From NCBI RefSeq assembly GCF_021155765.1, contig NC_060111.1:310001-374000 (forward strand): DNA of 64,000 nt, read 5' to 3'. Each line of letters opens with the position of its first letter. Within the stretch, counting starts at the first letter, position 1. The notes under the pieces were generated by a model, which saw nothing but the letters and a program-made list of their open reading frames with translations, searched no databases and was not told where the DNA came from. Shown here piece by piece: positions 29,122 to 42,910 of this stretch. This DNA is from Diprion similis. Taxonomy: Eukaryota > Arthropoda > Insecta > Hymenoptera > Diprionidae. The translations under genes and the position numbers were made by a program.

Positions 29122-32100
29122 TTTCGTATTCATATTTAAAAAAAAAAAAGAAGAAAAAACCCAACAAAAACAACAAAAAAACAACCAAAAACAACAACAA
29201 CAATTATCTTAAAAATATAAACTATTAAGTTGTCTCCCCACGTCCTAATAAATCGACATTTAAACCATAAAGTGGTAAATTTTAAGAAAGTAGCTCATAG
29301 ATTTACATTACCTATTGTTCCTTGGATGAGAAAAGAAAAACGAAGAACAAAGTACGTTGTACGCTGTATTTCATATTCGATCATCCTCAGTTTGGCGTCT
29401 CAAAGAAATTTTTTACGCAGCACATAGACTGACGTTTCTAAAAAAGAAATACGTGTGTCTGGATTACATTTGGTGGTGAAAATTTTGGATCTACGTTGAA
29501 TCACGTTTGTTGAAAAATCATTGCGCTATGCGATTTATCAGCGCTAGAAATTTCACATGTAAATTTTCAACAAAAGCAAATCCGTTAAGTTGCCCATAAC
29601 TATGTACAGTGTTTTATACTCTGACAAACTCGCAAGCCCATGTTGGGGTACTGGATGATCGACATTGTCATGCACACCGCACAATCTACGTATATTTGTT
29701 CAAGTTATTTTACAATAAGCCGTTAAAGCACGTTGAACCTTCTTTTTCTTTTTTTTTTCTTTTTTAAATAACGTCTTCACAAGCGATGATAACATTACGA
29801 TACACAAATACAGATAGGCTAACAATAAGTCATAGTGGGAGAGTATTCTATACTGAATATACTCTGTGCCAAATGATATTATTCCTGTCCTTTTTCGAAT
29901 TTTCAAAGTATTCGTCAAATAGGAAACGTAATATCTTGTTTAACTTTATATATAGTATGTCTCTACAGGTAGCATTTTACAATGAATGATTTTCAAAGAC
30001 TGATTTGGTAATGCAACGTTGTGCCGCTGGCAAAGACTATCGACTGTCTATTGCGTTTAGTGTACTTAATAAGCTTTAGGGCGTGGACCATTACTACAGC
30101 GAATTCCTTTGCTTTTATCCTACATAATGTTATTATTTTTGGTAAAGTTTTGAAAGGAACAGGCGTTTAAAAAACACGACCAACTTTGAATCCAAACCAG
30201 TGAAAAATTATCGTAAATGTGGTATGTCACGATCATAAATATCATTATGACATTATATTCCAACGAATTCAAAATTAATTTACGATGTACGTGTGACTGA
30301 CTGACAGTAGCTTAGTATGTATGCAACAGCAGATTGTACATTGTTAGAATCTCTGCGACTAAATTATTTATTTATCATAATCATTTTATTTTATAATTTT
30401 GTTTTTGAACATAAAATTGACTGTGATCTAACAATAATATAATAGGCGTACATATTATCAGGTATCCGCTACTCATGTTTGAAATGTTTGATTATTATTC
30501 TTTTTAACTTACCTAACTGCTTCTCTCTGCGACGTGTCAGAGCTGTACCAAAAATAATAACTCCTTAGGTTTAAATATATCATTAATGAACTGTCTCATA
30601 TGTTTCTACCATGCATACATATATTGATGTTTAGTGTTCAGATATGTTTACTTCCATTATATTCGAAATGCTTCTAGTTTCGGTTTATAATTTCTCAAAT
30701 ACGTTATGCCTTATATATATATATATACTCTAATTGCCATTTATATTTACAATTAAATACTGTATTAGGCTGCTGCATCACAATGCATTTTATCCTGAAA
30801 CACTTTCATTTTTCAGTGAAACATCATTGTTTGTATCATTCATCTCAACTAGAATAATCATGTCAATTGTCGGCGTACATGCCAATGAAGGAGATTTGAT
30901 CATATATCAGGTTGAAAAATTGAATGCATGCCTTATTTAATTAAAAAAAGCTTTTTTGTTTCTTTTATATTATACATATGCAATACAATAATCATTTCAT
31001 ATTAGTTTCGTATTTAATTTTCCTTTGTTTTTTTTTCTCTGTATATATAGAAGATTTTTTTTTAAGCAGCTCCTTTTGCCAACTCTTAATAATCAACTCA
31101 TGCGAAAAAGGTACTATGATTAAAGAAACGTAATCATTGTAAACTAATGCATTTAGCGGAGAGCAACGACGGAGTACAGTTCTTTTTCCTTTGGCTGACT
31201 TTCACGACATCGCCTCAATCATCATTCCATATCATTCATATACTGTTTGCGTCAATGGTCAATAGAAATTACTGTAGACGTCGTTGCTCCATGTTCAAAG
31301 TCTTGAACGCTCAAACATGACTCAATTTCTAATTCAACAACACTATGAGTTGAAAAAATGATCCATTAGATGTCTAAGTTTCTAAAAAATATCGAATAAA
31401 AATTTATAAGTTATCACCACCGATTTTAATTGACTGCCAATTCATTAATATACCCAATCATTTAGGTAATTCATTCTCCCGCGTGATCAATTAATTGACT
31501 AATTAAACTTGATTGATCAATTCTTAAAAGTAACAGAATCCTTGTAGATCATAGCGAACTGTTATTTCAAAAGTGTATAAAATTTAAGACTAATTGCTTC
31601 AATCTATTTTCCCACTGCAGCATTGCAGTATTATCATTGGCTTACACTCTTTTATTTTCGTTTTTTTTAATTGCAGACTGAAAGTTCCTGTACGGCATTA
31701 TCAATGAAAGCACATAATTATATTTATAGCCGATTGTTTCGATAGGCATATTGTATTCCAAGCACCATCGGAACTTTGAACTGCCAGACTAATTGTTATC
31801 ATTTTCATCTATCCTCGTTTCCGATTTATGAAGAAATTTGGTATATATATACGTACACTGTTTTTTCATTCAGGGCAGTGTTCGATCAAAGTGTTCGTAC
31901 TAAATATGATTTGATTTCAAAGGTGTTACTACACAATATGAAATACTACATTCATAAATTAGATCCTCTTATGGAGGTACAGAGAACCTTCATATTGACG
32001 TTTTATGCATTAGTTTCACTTCTATTGTAAAACTGAATTAATCCACCGTAACTATCTTGTTAGATATCATATAAGTCGTATCGTAAGTCGTAATAATTGT

Positions 32101-33183
32101 AAAAGAGCGTTTTTTTCTAATAAAAAGCCAAGATGGGTATTGCAATTGTCGTCTTTGCGATTTTGAATCAATCACACCATCTACCCCTGAACTGTAACAA
32201 GGAGTACAATAGTGATAGACATAGACACGGTAAATTGAATTACTGGTCTGACAAAGTTTTGCAACATTCTTATTCTCTTGCTTTTATGTAATCCATCTTT
32301 GCACGGTATAAAATACATGCTATAATAATCCGAGTTTTTAGTTACTCAATTTTTGAACATGCGTAAAATGCCACCAATTGCTGCAAATACTTTTCCGGTA
32401 TTTATCATTATTGGTCAAAATAGAATGAATACGATGTAACTACTGGATTCGTACGATAAATAATGCATACTTCGATCACCCGAATATTAATTTACAAATA
32501 TGATTTCGTACCTACATACATCTTTTTCTTTAAAAATTTCTAACCATATTTTATATTACAGTATTGCTAAAAATTTTTTGAAACCTATCATTTATCCTCT
32601 GCATCCTTGGTCCAGAATCCAGAACAAAATATGATATACGTGTGATTAATTAATTTATAGTATTCAAAATTACAATAAAAATTAAATTGGACTAAATTTT
32701 CTTCGATGTCTTTAATAATATATATATTATAAAGATTAATGTTGATGTGGTCAATCTGACTATGAGGGTCTATATATCGATATTTACCATGTCACAGTGT
32801 CAATCTTACTTTTTCATTAATCGCGAAGAGGTGAGGCTGTTGTTCTGAAACATTAGTCTTTGTTCTTGCGGGGTCATTTGTATGAGCCAATTATATTAAA
32901 TTTAACAGTAAAATTTTATGGAGAAGCATCATGATTGACGATTCAAACATTGTGCATTGCGAATCGATCGAGATCGCGTATTCTTAGCGATGAAACAGTT
33001 ATATTACTTATGAGTCGACAATGAATGAATAGAATAATAAAAATATGGCTGTAGCAGCCAGGATGTATTCCGAATGGTTTGGCATAGAGGGGAAAGAGAA
33101 TGAGATGCTGTTAATTGAAAAGTAATATACATTGACATGTGGATTATTTGTTTCTTCATATTAATCGATATAATAATGACCAT
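29122..33183. other. Convergent intergenic region (ENOPH1 / P450 reductase 3' ends)
   Basis: Both flanking genes end here. Just after the ENOPH1 stop is an A-rich, C-spotted tract (about 29140-29210), then AATAAA at 29247-29252. The remaining ~3.9 kb is very AT-rich with T runs and a short TA repeat near 30714-30727. No domain-bearing open frame, RNA gene or clear transposon ends were seen. Confidence 0.5.
29247..29252 (+). terminator. Polyadenylation signal AATAAA for ENOPH1
   Basis: A canonical AATAAA lies 126 bp after the ENOPH1 stop, beyond an A-rich tract. It is the first such hexamer after the stop; use of later signals is possible. Confidence 0.4.
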
Positions 33184-36100
33184 TCAACTCCATACGTCGC
33201 TGGAGTAACGCTTTTGCGTGTCCATCTTCTTGATATAAGCGGTCGCTTCCATTTCAGTCATCTTCCCTTTCTCCATCACAACTTTGATAAGAATGTTGTG
33301 TACGTCACGAGCCATGTTACGTGCGTCACTGAAATATAGAAGGGTGAATTATTTTGTAGGTGATTTGTGAAACCGATTTGCCAAACTTAAATGTGAGATA
33401 AAATTCAACTCACCCGCATATGTAGATATGGCCATTATTCTCACCAATGACATTCCACAATTCCTCCTTGTTTCGCTCCAGCAAATGTGTAACGTACTCC
33501 TTTTGTGCTTGCTCTCGGCTGAAAGCGGCGTGTAATTTTAGAGTACCGCTCTTAACGTACTCGTCCAATTCCTCCTGGTAAAGATAATCCTCGTCGCGTC
33601 TGCGGCATCCGAAGTACAGAATCGTGTCCCCGACCTCTTTGCCTGCAACACAAGGGTCAATAAGAATTATGATTTTTCGCGTATAAAATACCGCATCAAA
33701 GACGACACACAGATCCATGAGAATGAATCATGTTTTGTCAGATTTTTGGCAACTCTCCACGTACCTTCTTTTCTGGCGTGATCCCGTTCCTGTATAAAAC
33801 CACGGAATGGTGCTAATCCTGTTCCAGGACCAATCATTATGATTGGAGTAGATGATCGAGTTGGAAGCCTGAATTGTGACTTACGGACGAAAATTGGAAC
33901 AAGAGCTGGCGGATCTGACGGATGTTTTTGCTTCAACCAAGTGGTTGTTACACCTTTGTTCAATCGTCCAGTAGATGTCTTATATTCTACCAAAACTGCT
34001 GTGATATGAACAGTTGTCGGATGGAACTGAAAAATAGGAGATTACAATCAACAAACCATGAAACTAGGTGATATTTTCAACAAGAATTGGATGGTATTCT
34101 TCTAACAAATTACCTTGGGTGAAGAAGAAATAGAATAGTAACGACACTGGAGTCGAGGCAGCAACTCGCAAAGATGATCTAGTGCTGGTTTCAGGCTTGG
34201 AATATCTTCCAATATATGAACAATATTTCTATTGGCTTGAGTGACCCATTGATTGAAGAGTGCTTTTCCTTCTGCACTAGTAGACGCCATCAGCTTCAGT
34301 TTCTCTTTGTCAACCGGGTCACTAGCATAATCAGCCAGTTCTTTGATTACGTGAGTTCTAGGATTACTTGTTATGTCCAAATAATGAGTAAGAGCAGTGC
34401 GATATGTACACGGGCAAGGGAAGGGATGCTTCTTGCTTGACTCCTCTGAAACAAAAAATTCAAATTAATAAAATCGTGAAAAAGTGAACCGCAACGTTCG
34501 AAAGTCCAAAATTTTGCTGCCAACGTTTTTTTTATCTTACCGTCCGTATTTGTCAGAGTTATGATAGTGTCCAAATCGACACCGCATTTCTCGCCGATCT
34601 TTTCAACCAAATTTGCATCATTTACCGGATAAACGGCCAAATGGTCTCCAGCCTCATAGCGCATTTTGGATCCTTCGATGTCAAATTCTATGTGCATGCA
34701 AGAACGTTCTGATTTCGGTCCATGTAATTCTCTATTTACTTTAACTGGTGCCAAGAATGGGTTCTTTGCGTCAAATGGCCTGCAAAAAAGCAAACATGTT
34801 CAGAGCACAATTGTGTGAATCAAATGTTACGACGACGAGAGAAAAATATATAACTGAAAACTTACGGTCTTTGGTTTTGGAATGAGTGGAGACGGGCGAT
34901 TTCACCGGTGTAAATACGCTCAGGTTTCAACTCTATGTGTTCAGTTAGCTTGTATTGACGAATACTAATATCTTCGCCTGTGGCGACGATGCCAAAGTGT
35001 TGGCAAACGGCTGGCCAGAACTTGTCCTTCCATGTTATGAAGTCGTCTTCAATACTGAGAATAAGAAAATGACACATCCGTTTTCGGTTACACAAGAAAA
35101 TGAAACAGAGCAAAAGTCTGAAAGAGGATGTGTAATTAGCCTGACAGCATAGTTACATATTTGCAAAAACAGCACTGCAAGATTTGAAATATATACAAGT
35201 TGTTGAAATAAAGACGGAAAAAAAATAAAATAAATAAATACCACGAGGTAACGCACTTCCTCAATTACAGAAATTAATTAGACTCTATGAATCATTCACG
35301 AAGAAGAGGTCACGAAAGGTGATATCGTGCGTAAGAAGCAAACAGCCTGTAAGATGATTAAATATGCTCACTCGAGACGCACGTAGGCCACATTTTCACA
35401 CTGATGATGAGTTGTGCGATAGTTATAAAACGATATACTACACGATACAACCATTGGTGATCAATTGAATAAAATTATGAAATGATTGAGAAAAATAAAT
35501 AAAAATACCACTAACTTAGCATCGTCGTCTCCCAGACCCAGTTCAAAGACCCGAGTAGCTCCAAGCTGCTCCAGTCTGTGATCAATGTATATAGCAACCT
35601 CGTTGTAATGCTCATAAGTCTTGTTTCCAAGGCCAAACACCTAAAAATAATTATTTCAAATAGTAGTTTTTCTAGCCAGAGTGTCTACGCAATTTGCGAA
35701 TAAAATAAATTGCAGGTTGAATTTATCTTTTCCGATACAGGATTACAATTTTTTAACAAGTTGAGCCTAAACCATTGAGGAATAAATTTTTTTTTTTTTT
35801 TTTCGACATGACGAAATCCATTGTATTGTCAATTGAAACTTGGAATTTTCGAATTCTGGGAAGTTTCCGTGATTCGAAACAATGTGCGGATAGAGTCGTA
35901 TTTGTACACAGCTTATTGTTAGATGTAGTTTCAAAGCAGAAAAAAAAAATGAGTACAGAAAAACATTTGTAGTAAAAGGAAAAACAGACCTCAAATATTC
36001 CCGGGAATTTTAGTGCATCAGACCGACACGATGTAGCGCTAATGTGGATGACAGAGGACTGTACGAAAATACGGGAAAACGTACCGCGTAGGGTTACATT

Positions 36101-38886
36101 CGCGCATTTCGTAATGTTCATTACTGCGAATGATCTTCATACAAAAAATAATTCCTATAATTTCCGATGATACTTTTCATCGTTTCAAAACATTGTTCGT
36201 TCGAAAAATACAAGTCTCATGCCAGATCAGATACATAGTAAACGATAAAGATGAATCGAAAAAATTAAACACCAAAAGGCAAAGAGGGGGAAAAAAATTC
36301 CTGTAACTTGCCGCTTATCTGACAAGCGTGAATTGTTACTAATAATAATAATATTAATAATAAGTCACGTGGAACGGGTCTGATTTTACGTAACGGTCGT
36401 GATGTTCGCCGTTAGCCATCCGAATCAACCCTAAACTATATTGTATTTGTTAATTCGATTACAATTATGGCTAAATTATTTCTTTTACGGCGTCTAAACT
36501 GTGCAGGGATTTATGCCGCCGTTCGAAACGTGGTGTTTAAATTGAGGTTAGAAACTGAGACGGTAGCGAAAGTACATCGGCACTGATCGGCACAATTTAC
36601 TTGATCGACACTCCGGCGGAAGATTATCTAAGTTGCGCGCGCACCCGTTTTCAACGCGGCAGATGGCGCCATAATCGTGGGAATTCGTTCTATTCCAATT
36701 TCGAATCGTTGGATAATCTTTGACGACTTTCAACTCGTAATTAACGTCATCGCGGGCAGATAATAATGAAAGAATGTGAAACAGTTGTCAGCCAATTCTA
36801 AACGTCTTGAATCTTGTGCAGGATTGCAAGAGAATTGGAAAAAAGGCGAGAGGAAAATGGAAGATGAAAAGTAACTTACAGCGTAATTGAGACCGGTGAG
36901 GTCACCGTCGCCACTTTTCAGCCAATCGACGAACTCCATAGCGTTATCGGTTGGATCACCCTCTCCGTAAGTTGCCATGCAGAATACCGCAAGACTGTTG
37001 GGGATATTCTTAAGGTTGACCAACTCTTGCTGAAAAGCATAAGAAACGTAACGAAACTGCAGATGCATGTATGTACAGGGTTCAACACTTGAGATGATTC
37101 TTGCGTTAATGATTTCATATCGACAGAGAATAGAAATCGACAGCTACCAGGATGACGATTTGATTTGATCTAGGCAATGAGAGTGTCAATTATTCTTTAC
37201 GCGTTTTTTGTTATATGCCCGCGATACAGGAATCATCATATATAAGTATATACCAATCCGTATCAATCATGATTCTTGCCAACGTAGCATGTATAATTCT
37301 GAAACACGCGAACTTGTTTAGAGACGGTTGATTTTGATGTTACGGACAGTAATTGTCCGTTACCATAATCGCTTACTCGAAAGAATATGTAATTTATCCC
37401 ACATAGTAGACGTTGTTACATAAGCATCCTTTTGAAATTGAGCGCGTTCATTCTTCGCGAATACAAAAATTAATAATGGGTTAGAAAATTTTCGGTATCT
37501 CTCCTGCATCTTCGTTAAATGGATTTATTTCTATTTTATTTACTTGGATAGCGCGTCGAACGATAATAAGTCGTGAATACATACGACGATACACGCGAGT
37601 GCTCAAGACATGCTCAAGAGACGTATTGAAGTTGCCTACGTGATTCTGCCGTTGCGGATTAAATAGCCTAGTCATGCTTACAATTAGCTTGATATCTACC
37701 ATTGCTCGTAGGACACTCGGCGTATGATAGAATGGTTCTTGCAAACTTGACCAATCTATCATTGCGTGTACGCAGTATAAAATTCTAATTTTAATTCTAA
37801 AAAAGCTACTTCCAGGATGTATATTGTAACAGGTTTCAAGTATGCAGAGTAATTTTTTTCCAACTTATTCATTTTTTTCTTCTCCTAATATATTCTTTTC
37901 TCTTCAAAAATTAGCACATTTACCATTTCGCATTCCTCCGGATCGGCGACCATCCCTTTTAGCTGGTAGCGTATCCCCTCTTTGGCGATACGACCCGCAA
38001 ATTCTTCTCCGGTTCCGGTCTGACTTCCGTAGAATACGACAAGACTACGGCCCGAACTTTGCAGCTTTTTGATGAATGAATTTTCGGCTGGTGCCGCGGT
38101 AGCGAAGGACGTCGGTCTGAGGATTTTAAATTTGTCTCGTTTGTTCTTTCTCCCATACTTTCGTACATCTTTTTCATTAAAATTAATTTAAACATCAAAC
38201 AATTCTAGCATCACTTGCAAAAATAGGAGGTGGATGACAGAGCAAAGACAAAATTACAGTCATCACGGCAGAGGAAGTGGCGAGGGAGGGGGGGGGGAGT
38301 ATCATATTTCACACGCTATCTCAAACTAGTGTTGATACCTCCTGTGGGTGTATCCGAATCTCATAAAGAACGAATAAAATCAAAAACTATGATATTATAT
38401 CGAAATATATAAGTTGGATATGTAACGCACAAAGATCCTGATATGCAGCCAAAATTTTATCAATCATCAATGACTGCAGATTACCTTGCTTCTTGCACCT
38501 AAATTATTATTTGTAGCCACATTTATGCATACATTTGTATTTATATTTCCTTTACCTCTTTATTATTAATTGTGGGCAATTAAAAAGTCGGAAAATGAAG
38601 AAACCTCTGTGTTTAACTCGCTTATCGCGAATCCTATGATAAAAGTGATAACGATACTGCGCGATTCGTATATTATAATAACGATCGTCAGATTGTCGTG
38701 TACTTACTGTATCGAGTATGACTTCGTTGTCAACGTTTCCTCGGCATCCTGCCTATTCGATCGCATGTACCACCAAACGGCCGCCAGTAGAAGGGCTCCC
38801 AGGAGCACGATGTCGAAGGTGCTAAACAAGGGCTCGACAACTACTTCGGTACCTTCTCCATTTTCGAATACTGGCGTACCCCCCAT
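33184..38886 (-). CDS. Cpr: NADPH-cytochrome P450 reductase
   Basis: This ER-anchored diflavin reductase passes electrons from NADPH through FAD and FMN to cytochromes P450. Ten coding exons join in phase: 38886-38708, 38116-37924, 37029-36880, 35640-35516, 35054-34866, 34779-34541, 34445-34114, 34026-33765, 33642-33414 and 33328-33184, giving 680 residues, the normal length. An N-terminal membrane anchor ([19 protein letters not shown]) is followed by FMN-domain motifs [28 protein letters not shown] and [12 protein letters not shown]; the FAD motif [10 protein letters not shown] with GVTTTWL; and NADPH motifs [18 protein letters not shown] and [17 protein letters not shown]. It ends DVWS with the conserved penultimate Trp. 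The start at 38886 ([14 protein letters not shown]) is uncertain: an AG acceptor lies 15 bp upstream, so a 5' UTR exon probably joins there, but the frame stays open further up. The promoter was not located. Confidence 0.95.
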
Positions 38887-39166
38887 CCTGATTGCTTTTG
38901 GCTGAGAGGCGTCCGCAGTCTTTGAGCACAGAAACACGAAAAAAATAGCAATTAAAACCAATGTCAAGTGAGGATAAATTTTATTGAACATAATTTTATG
39001 CGTGTTCTTAATCAATTTGTTATAGGTGTTTCTCCAAAGATTGTACAACGAGTCAGGTTTGAATTTCGTTCTTGTAATAATGCTCCACTCTGGGTGTAGG
39101 AAACAGAAGGGCGAAGGAACGAGAATATTTCGGTTAACGTTGCCTCAATTCCGAGCAGCCACTTTA

Positions 39167-39591
39167 GGGTGTTTGAAAAAAAAAAATATCCTCGCGAAGA
39201 GGGAGCTCTGTAGCTTAAAATTTGAGACCATGACGATTGTATTTCGAATTACGAAAAAAAAAATTCACTAGATTCTTATTGTTTGTGACAATTTATCTAC
39301 TTACATTAAATTTCTATTATAATACGATGATGTCAGAAAAAAATATGTCCAAATCAAAATTGGTTAGATTTTTTCTCTTATATAAAATTAGAAATTAGGA
39401 TTAAAAAAACAAAAAAATTATTTAATGAAATTTTCTTTGTCTTAATTTTAAATACGAGTATAATCTCCACGAGCTCAAAATTTTAGCTATAGAGCTCACT
39501 CTTAGCGAGACTGTTTTTCGTTCCTATCAAAACTCAAATTTTGAATAGTAGTAGCATGAAAAATTGAAATTTTCTTCTTCCTCAAACACCC
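39167..39591. mobile_element. TA-flanked MITE with inverted-repeat arms (Tc1/mariner-like)
   Basis: The left end reads TA-GGGTGTTTGA and the right end TCAAACACCC-TA, so a perfect 10-bp terminal inverted repeat is flanked by TA on both sides, the target duplication of Tc1/mariner-type elements. A second inverted match lies inside: 39191-39226 pairs with 39474-39509 (31 of 36 bases by eye). The arms are unequal, the right being about 50 bp longer, so one side has gained or lost sequence. It is 425 bp with no open frame, hence non-autonomous. Family assignment rests on the TA flanks only. Confidence 0.65.
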
Positions 39592-41645
39592 TAGGCAACG
39601 CATACTTTTCATTGCCGACATTACGTAACCGCAGAAAACCGCATAAATATGCAGCGTACATTAAAACGGCATAGTATTTCTGCATGAATGTATAATTCAC
39701 GTTAAGAGTTCGAAATGCGTCATTAAAATGGATTAATTAAATCGTTTACGTATTTTTTTTCCGGCGCTTCACAGAAGTGGCGAATAAAATATGTGAGGTC
39801 AAAATTGCGAGTTCGATGGCGACAAAATTAAAGGTAAAAAAACAAACAAAAACAACAAAATGTAATTTAACGAAGAAGAAAAACACCCACTACATCGAAA
39901 ATCAATTCCTATACACTCTACCGATTTCTTTGCACGATGCGAATCTGATGTTAAGTGACTTTTGAAGCACAGCCAGCTGCTCTCCTTGCGAGTGATTTGC
40001 ACACGTGAAGTAGTACGACTGACTGTTTCCTACTTCGCGTATAATGTTATCCCCCACACATACCTGTTTACTTATAATTTTACCTAAGGACTGATTACGG
40101 AGATATACGTATGCCGGATGTAAGCTCGTACGTATACTTGTGTTGTCGGATAATCGCCCGAGGCTACTTGACTTTATCGCTTCCAGCATACATGACAGTA
40201 AATGTGTGATCTGTATAGGCATCCCCACACTCGTGGTTATCCTACATAGGTGTGCGTCAGCCATTTATGTAATACACCTTATTTGCGTTATAGATAGATA
40301 TCCTAAATTGCGACGCGCAATTTTCTCTTCCATTCTTGGATGCGGGATTTAGAATTAGAGTCTGTAAGAAACTTTGCGTTGACCAAAGAGTTCAACGACT
40401 TCAGTCTCAAATTTTTTCAGATTCACGCTGACATATAACATCCTATGCGAGATAAGTGGTATGTATGTACCTATAATAACGCGATTTTCATTACGATTCT
40501 TTTGCTTATTATTGTAAAAATTAGTGCAGAGTCAGATTTGAGGCGAGCGCTGATGTAGGACAATAGTATTCAAATAGTCGTAGGTGAATATATATAATTT
40601 GTGTACGATTCCACGCAGAGCTCCAGGGTTTTCGTAGATTATACTCGTTGCACAATGTTAATCGCCCAAAAATTTTCTATTAAAGTCGAATACGGAAAAT
40701 ACTTGGGAATCCCTAACTAGCGATAAATCAATTTTATTTCCACCTAACACCAATGGGTATATGGTGGAAAAACATCGCGCGGTAAACTCGAGACTCATGC
40801 AATGCTCACATCAACCAATTTGCATAAGAATTACTACGGGTCAGGTTGAAGTCTGAGCGTATAAGAATTAGACAATCTAACCCTTGATTTCGAAATTACG
40901 CATGAGTTGGCAAAGAATGTGAAAAAAATAAATGAACAGACAAAATAAAATGATTCAGAACGTAGTAGCTGCCATAGCACCATGACTTGACAGTTTCAAA
41001 TTAGATTATCTGTGACGACGAGATATTATTATCATTATGTTACTATCAGTACCCTAATCAGTGCATGCGTTGCGTATCGCGTCTGAAATTCCATAGCGCA
41101 AAAGAACGATTATTACTTGAATTATTATTATTATCATTACTATATTCATGTATTGCTATAGCAGATGAAAAACTATTTCTATAAGATGTGCAAAGAAAAA
41201 AAATCACTAAATTAGACAATTTTCTGTGTGAAGTTGTTGGAATGAAAAAGTGAAACTTGATGAGTGATATAAATATTATTGATGTCCGTGTAATTTGAAA
41301 AAAAAATTGCATAATAAATCGAAATAACGTGAATGATATTTTGATGACCGATATTAGTAAGCGCGGACAAACATTGCCAGTTATTAGCCTCGTTTTTTTA
41401 AATATTTAATATACAGACCTGAGAATTAATTTTCATTCAACCTTGCACGACGGGTTATTTATAGAAGTTATATCTGATCCGAATCGTGACTGTCTATATC
41501 GCCCCAGGAAAATATAATACTGATAATATAAATTATTAAAACATACTGTACGAAACTTACCGGTAAATCCATATTTCACGTCGACAAAAACCAAAAAAAA
41601 AAAAAGAAAAGTAGAAAAGAATATATCTTTTCAAATTATAAAAGA

Positions 41646-41648
<3 letters not shown>

Positions 41649-41695
<47 letters not shown>
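41649..41695. repeat. (TA)n microsatellite
   Basis: A perfect TA dinucleotide run of about 47 bp lies in the gene-poor region upstream of the P450 reductase. Confidence 0.9.
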
Positions 41696-41697
<2 letters not shown>

Positions 41698-42190
41698 CGA
41701 TATAGTTTCAACGAGTAAAAAATATATTTTCTTATATACTTTGTGGGAAAATATTGGATGAAATATAATGCACCGGTAAAGAATACGATCGTGCTAATGA
41801 ATTCGTAACGCGTGTTTCATCGCAAGTGGATGGAAACAACCCGCCGAAACCGTCGTCGGGACGTAACTGACATTGAGTCCGTCCGCAGCAAATTGACTCG
41901 ACTCTCTTTCTCTCTCTTGTTAAATTTCTTTTGCATCGATACATAAGAGGAAGCACTGCGACACCGTCAGCGTCACCGTGACGTTTCACGCCTTGGCTGT
42001 CTATACGAGTATTTACGTGCGCATTTACTATTTACTAAGTATATAAACGACCTTCCTTACCGCCATCAACGTCACAGTGCGATTTCCAGTGCGTATACCT
42101 AGTCGGGTAGTCGAAATGTCGTTTTGTTCCTATGTATGTACACGATTATATACCACGCGATAAATTGTATTTACGCATGCTGTGGAAGTA

Positions 42191-42193
<3 letters not shown>

Positions 42194-42244
<51 letters not shown>
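42194..42244. repeat. (TA)n microsatellite
   Basis: A perfect TA dinucleotide run of about 51 bp lies 83 bp before the hAT-type MITE. Apparent Ile-Tyr repeat proteins read from it are artefacts of the repeat. Confidence 0.9.
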
Positions 42245-42246
<2 letters not shown>

Positions 42247-42326
42247 GTTTCGAGTGGAAATACAACGACTCTTAATGAGCGATGACTTGCTATACTCGTA
42301 TGTATACATGAATCCGTTATCATGAG

Positions 42327-42910
42327 CAGTGGCGTAACTATACTGTTCAAGGCCCGTGGCAAATGAATCGGATGGGGCCCTTTTCCACCCAATATAAAGA
42401 AGGTCAACCAACGTTAAAGTTTTTTTTTCATTTTATAATGAATCAGTACGTGAAGTGGGTACATAAAACGTTATTATAATTAGTGGATTTTCTAATAACT
42501 TTTAATTTGAAGATCGTACTGAATTCAAATCACAATTTTTGTTTAGGTACATAATGTTTATAATAAAAATTCCTTTTTTCGGGCTTTCTGTTGAGCAAAA
42601 GTATTAATGACATCATCAAAGTTCAAATATCAGGCCACGGAATGTTCGATGGATAGAATAGATAGGAATTTCTTATCTATCGGATACGTTCTCAAACTGA
42701 CTGGGTGATATCTTTTCCAACAAATGCATTGTAATTTTGATACATTTTTTGTTTAATTTGTGTAAGCACGTAGACAACTTAAATTAATTGAAGATAAAAC
42801 TAATAAATTTTACTAAATGTTGTCATTCTCCTGTGCCCACGGCCGGGGCCCCTTCGGGCTGGGGGCCCGTGGCATTTTGCCCGTCCTGCCACCCTATTGT
42901 TACGCCACTG
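42327..42910. mobile_element. Non-autonomous hAT-type DNA transposon (MITE), complete with target duplication
   Basis: The element begins CAGTGGCGTAACTATA and ends, read from the opposite strand, CAGTGGCGTAACAATA. The terminal inverted repeat is 12 bp perfect and 15 of 16 overall. Both ends are bordered by the same 8 bp, ATCATGAG (42319-42326 and 42911-42918). An 8-bp target duplication with CAG-starting ends is the signature of the hAT superfamily. The 584-bp body has GC-rich ends containing GGGCCC motifs, an AT-rich middle and no transposase frame, so it would need a helper transposase. The perfect duplication suggests fairly recent insertion. Confidence 0.9.

Noticed and set aside
42193-42411. 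Two overlapping open frames made of Ile-Tyr repeats
   Set aside because: They are translations of the TA microsatellite and the MITE end, not proteins.
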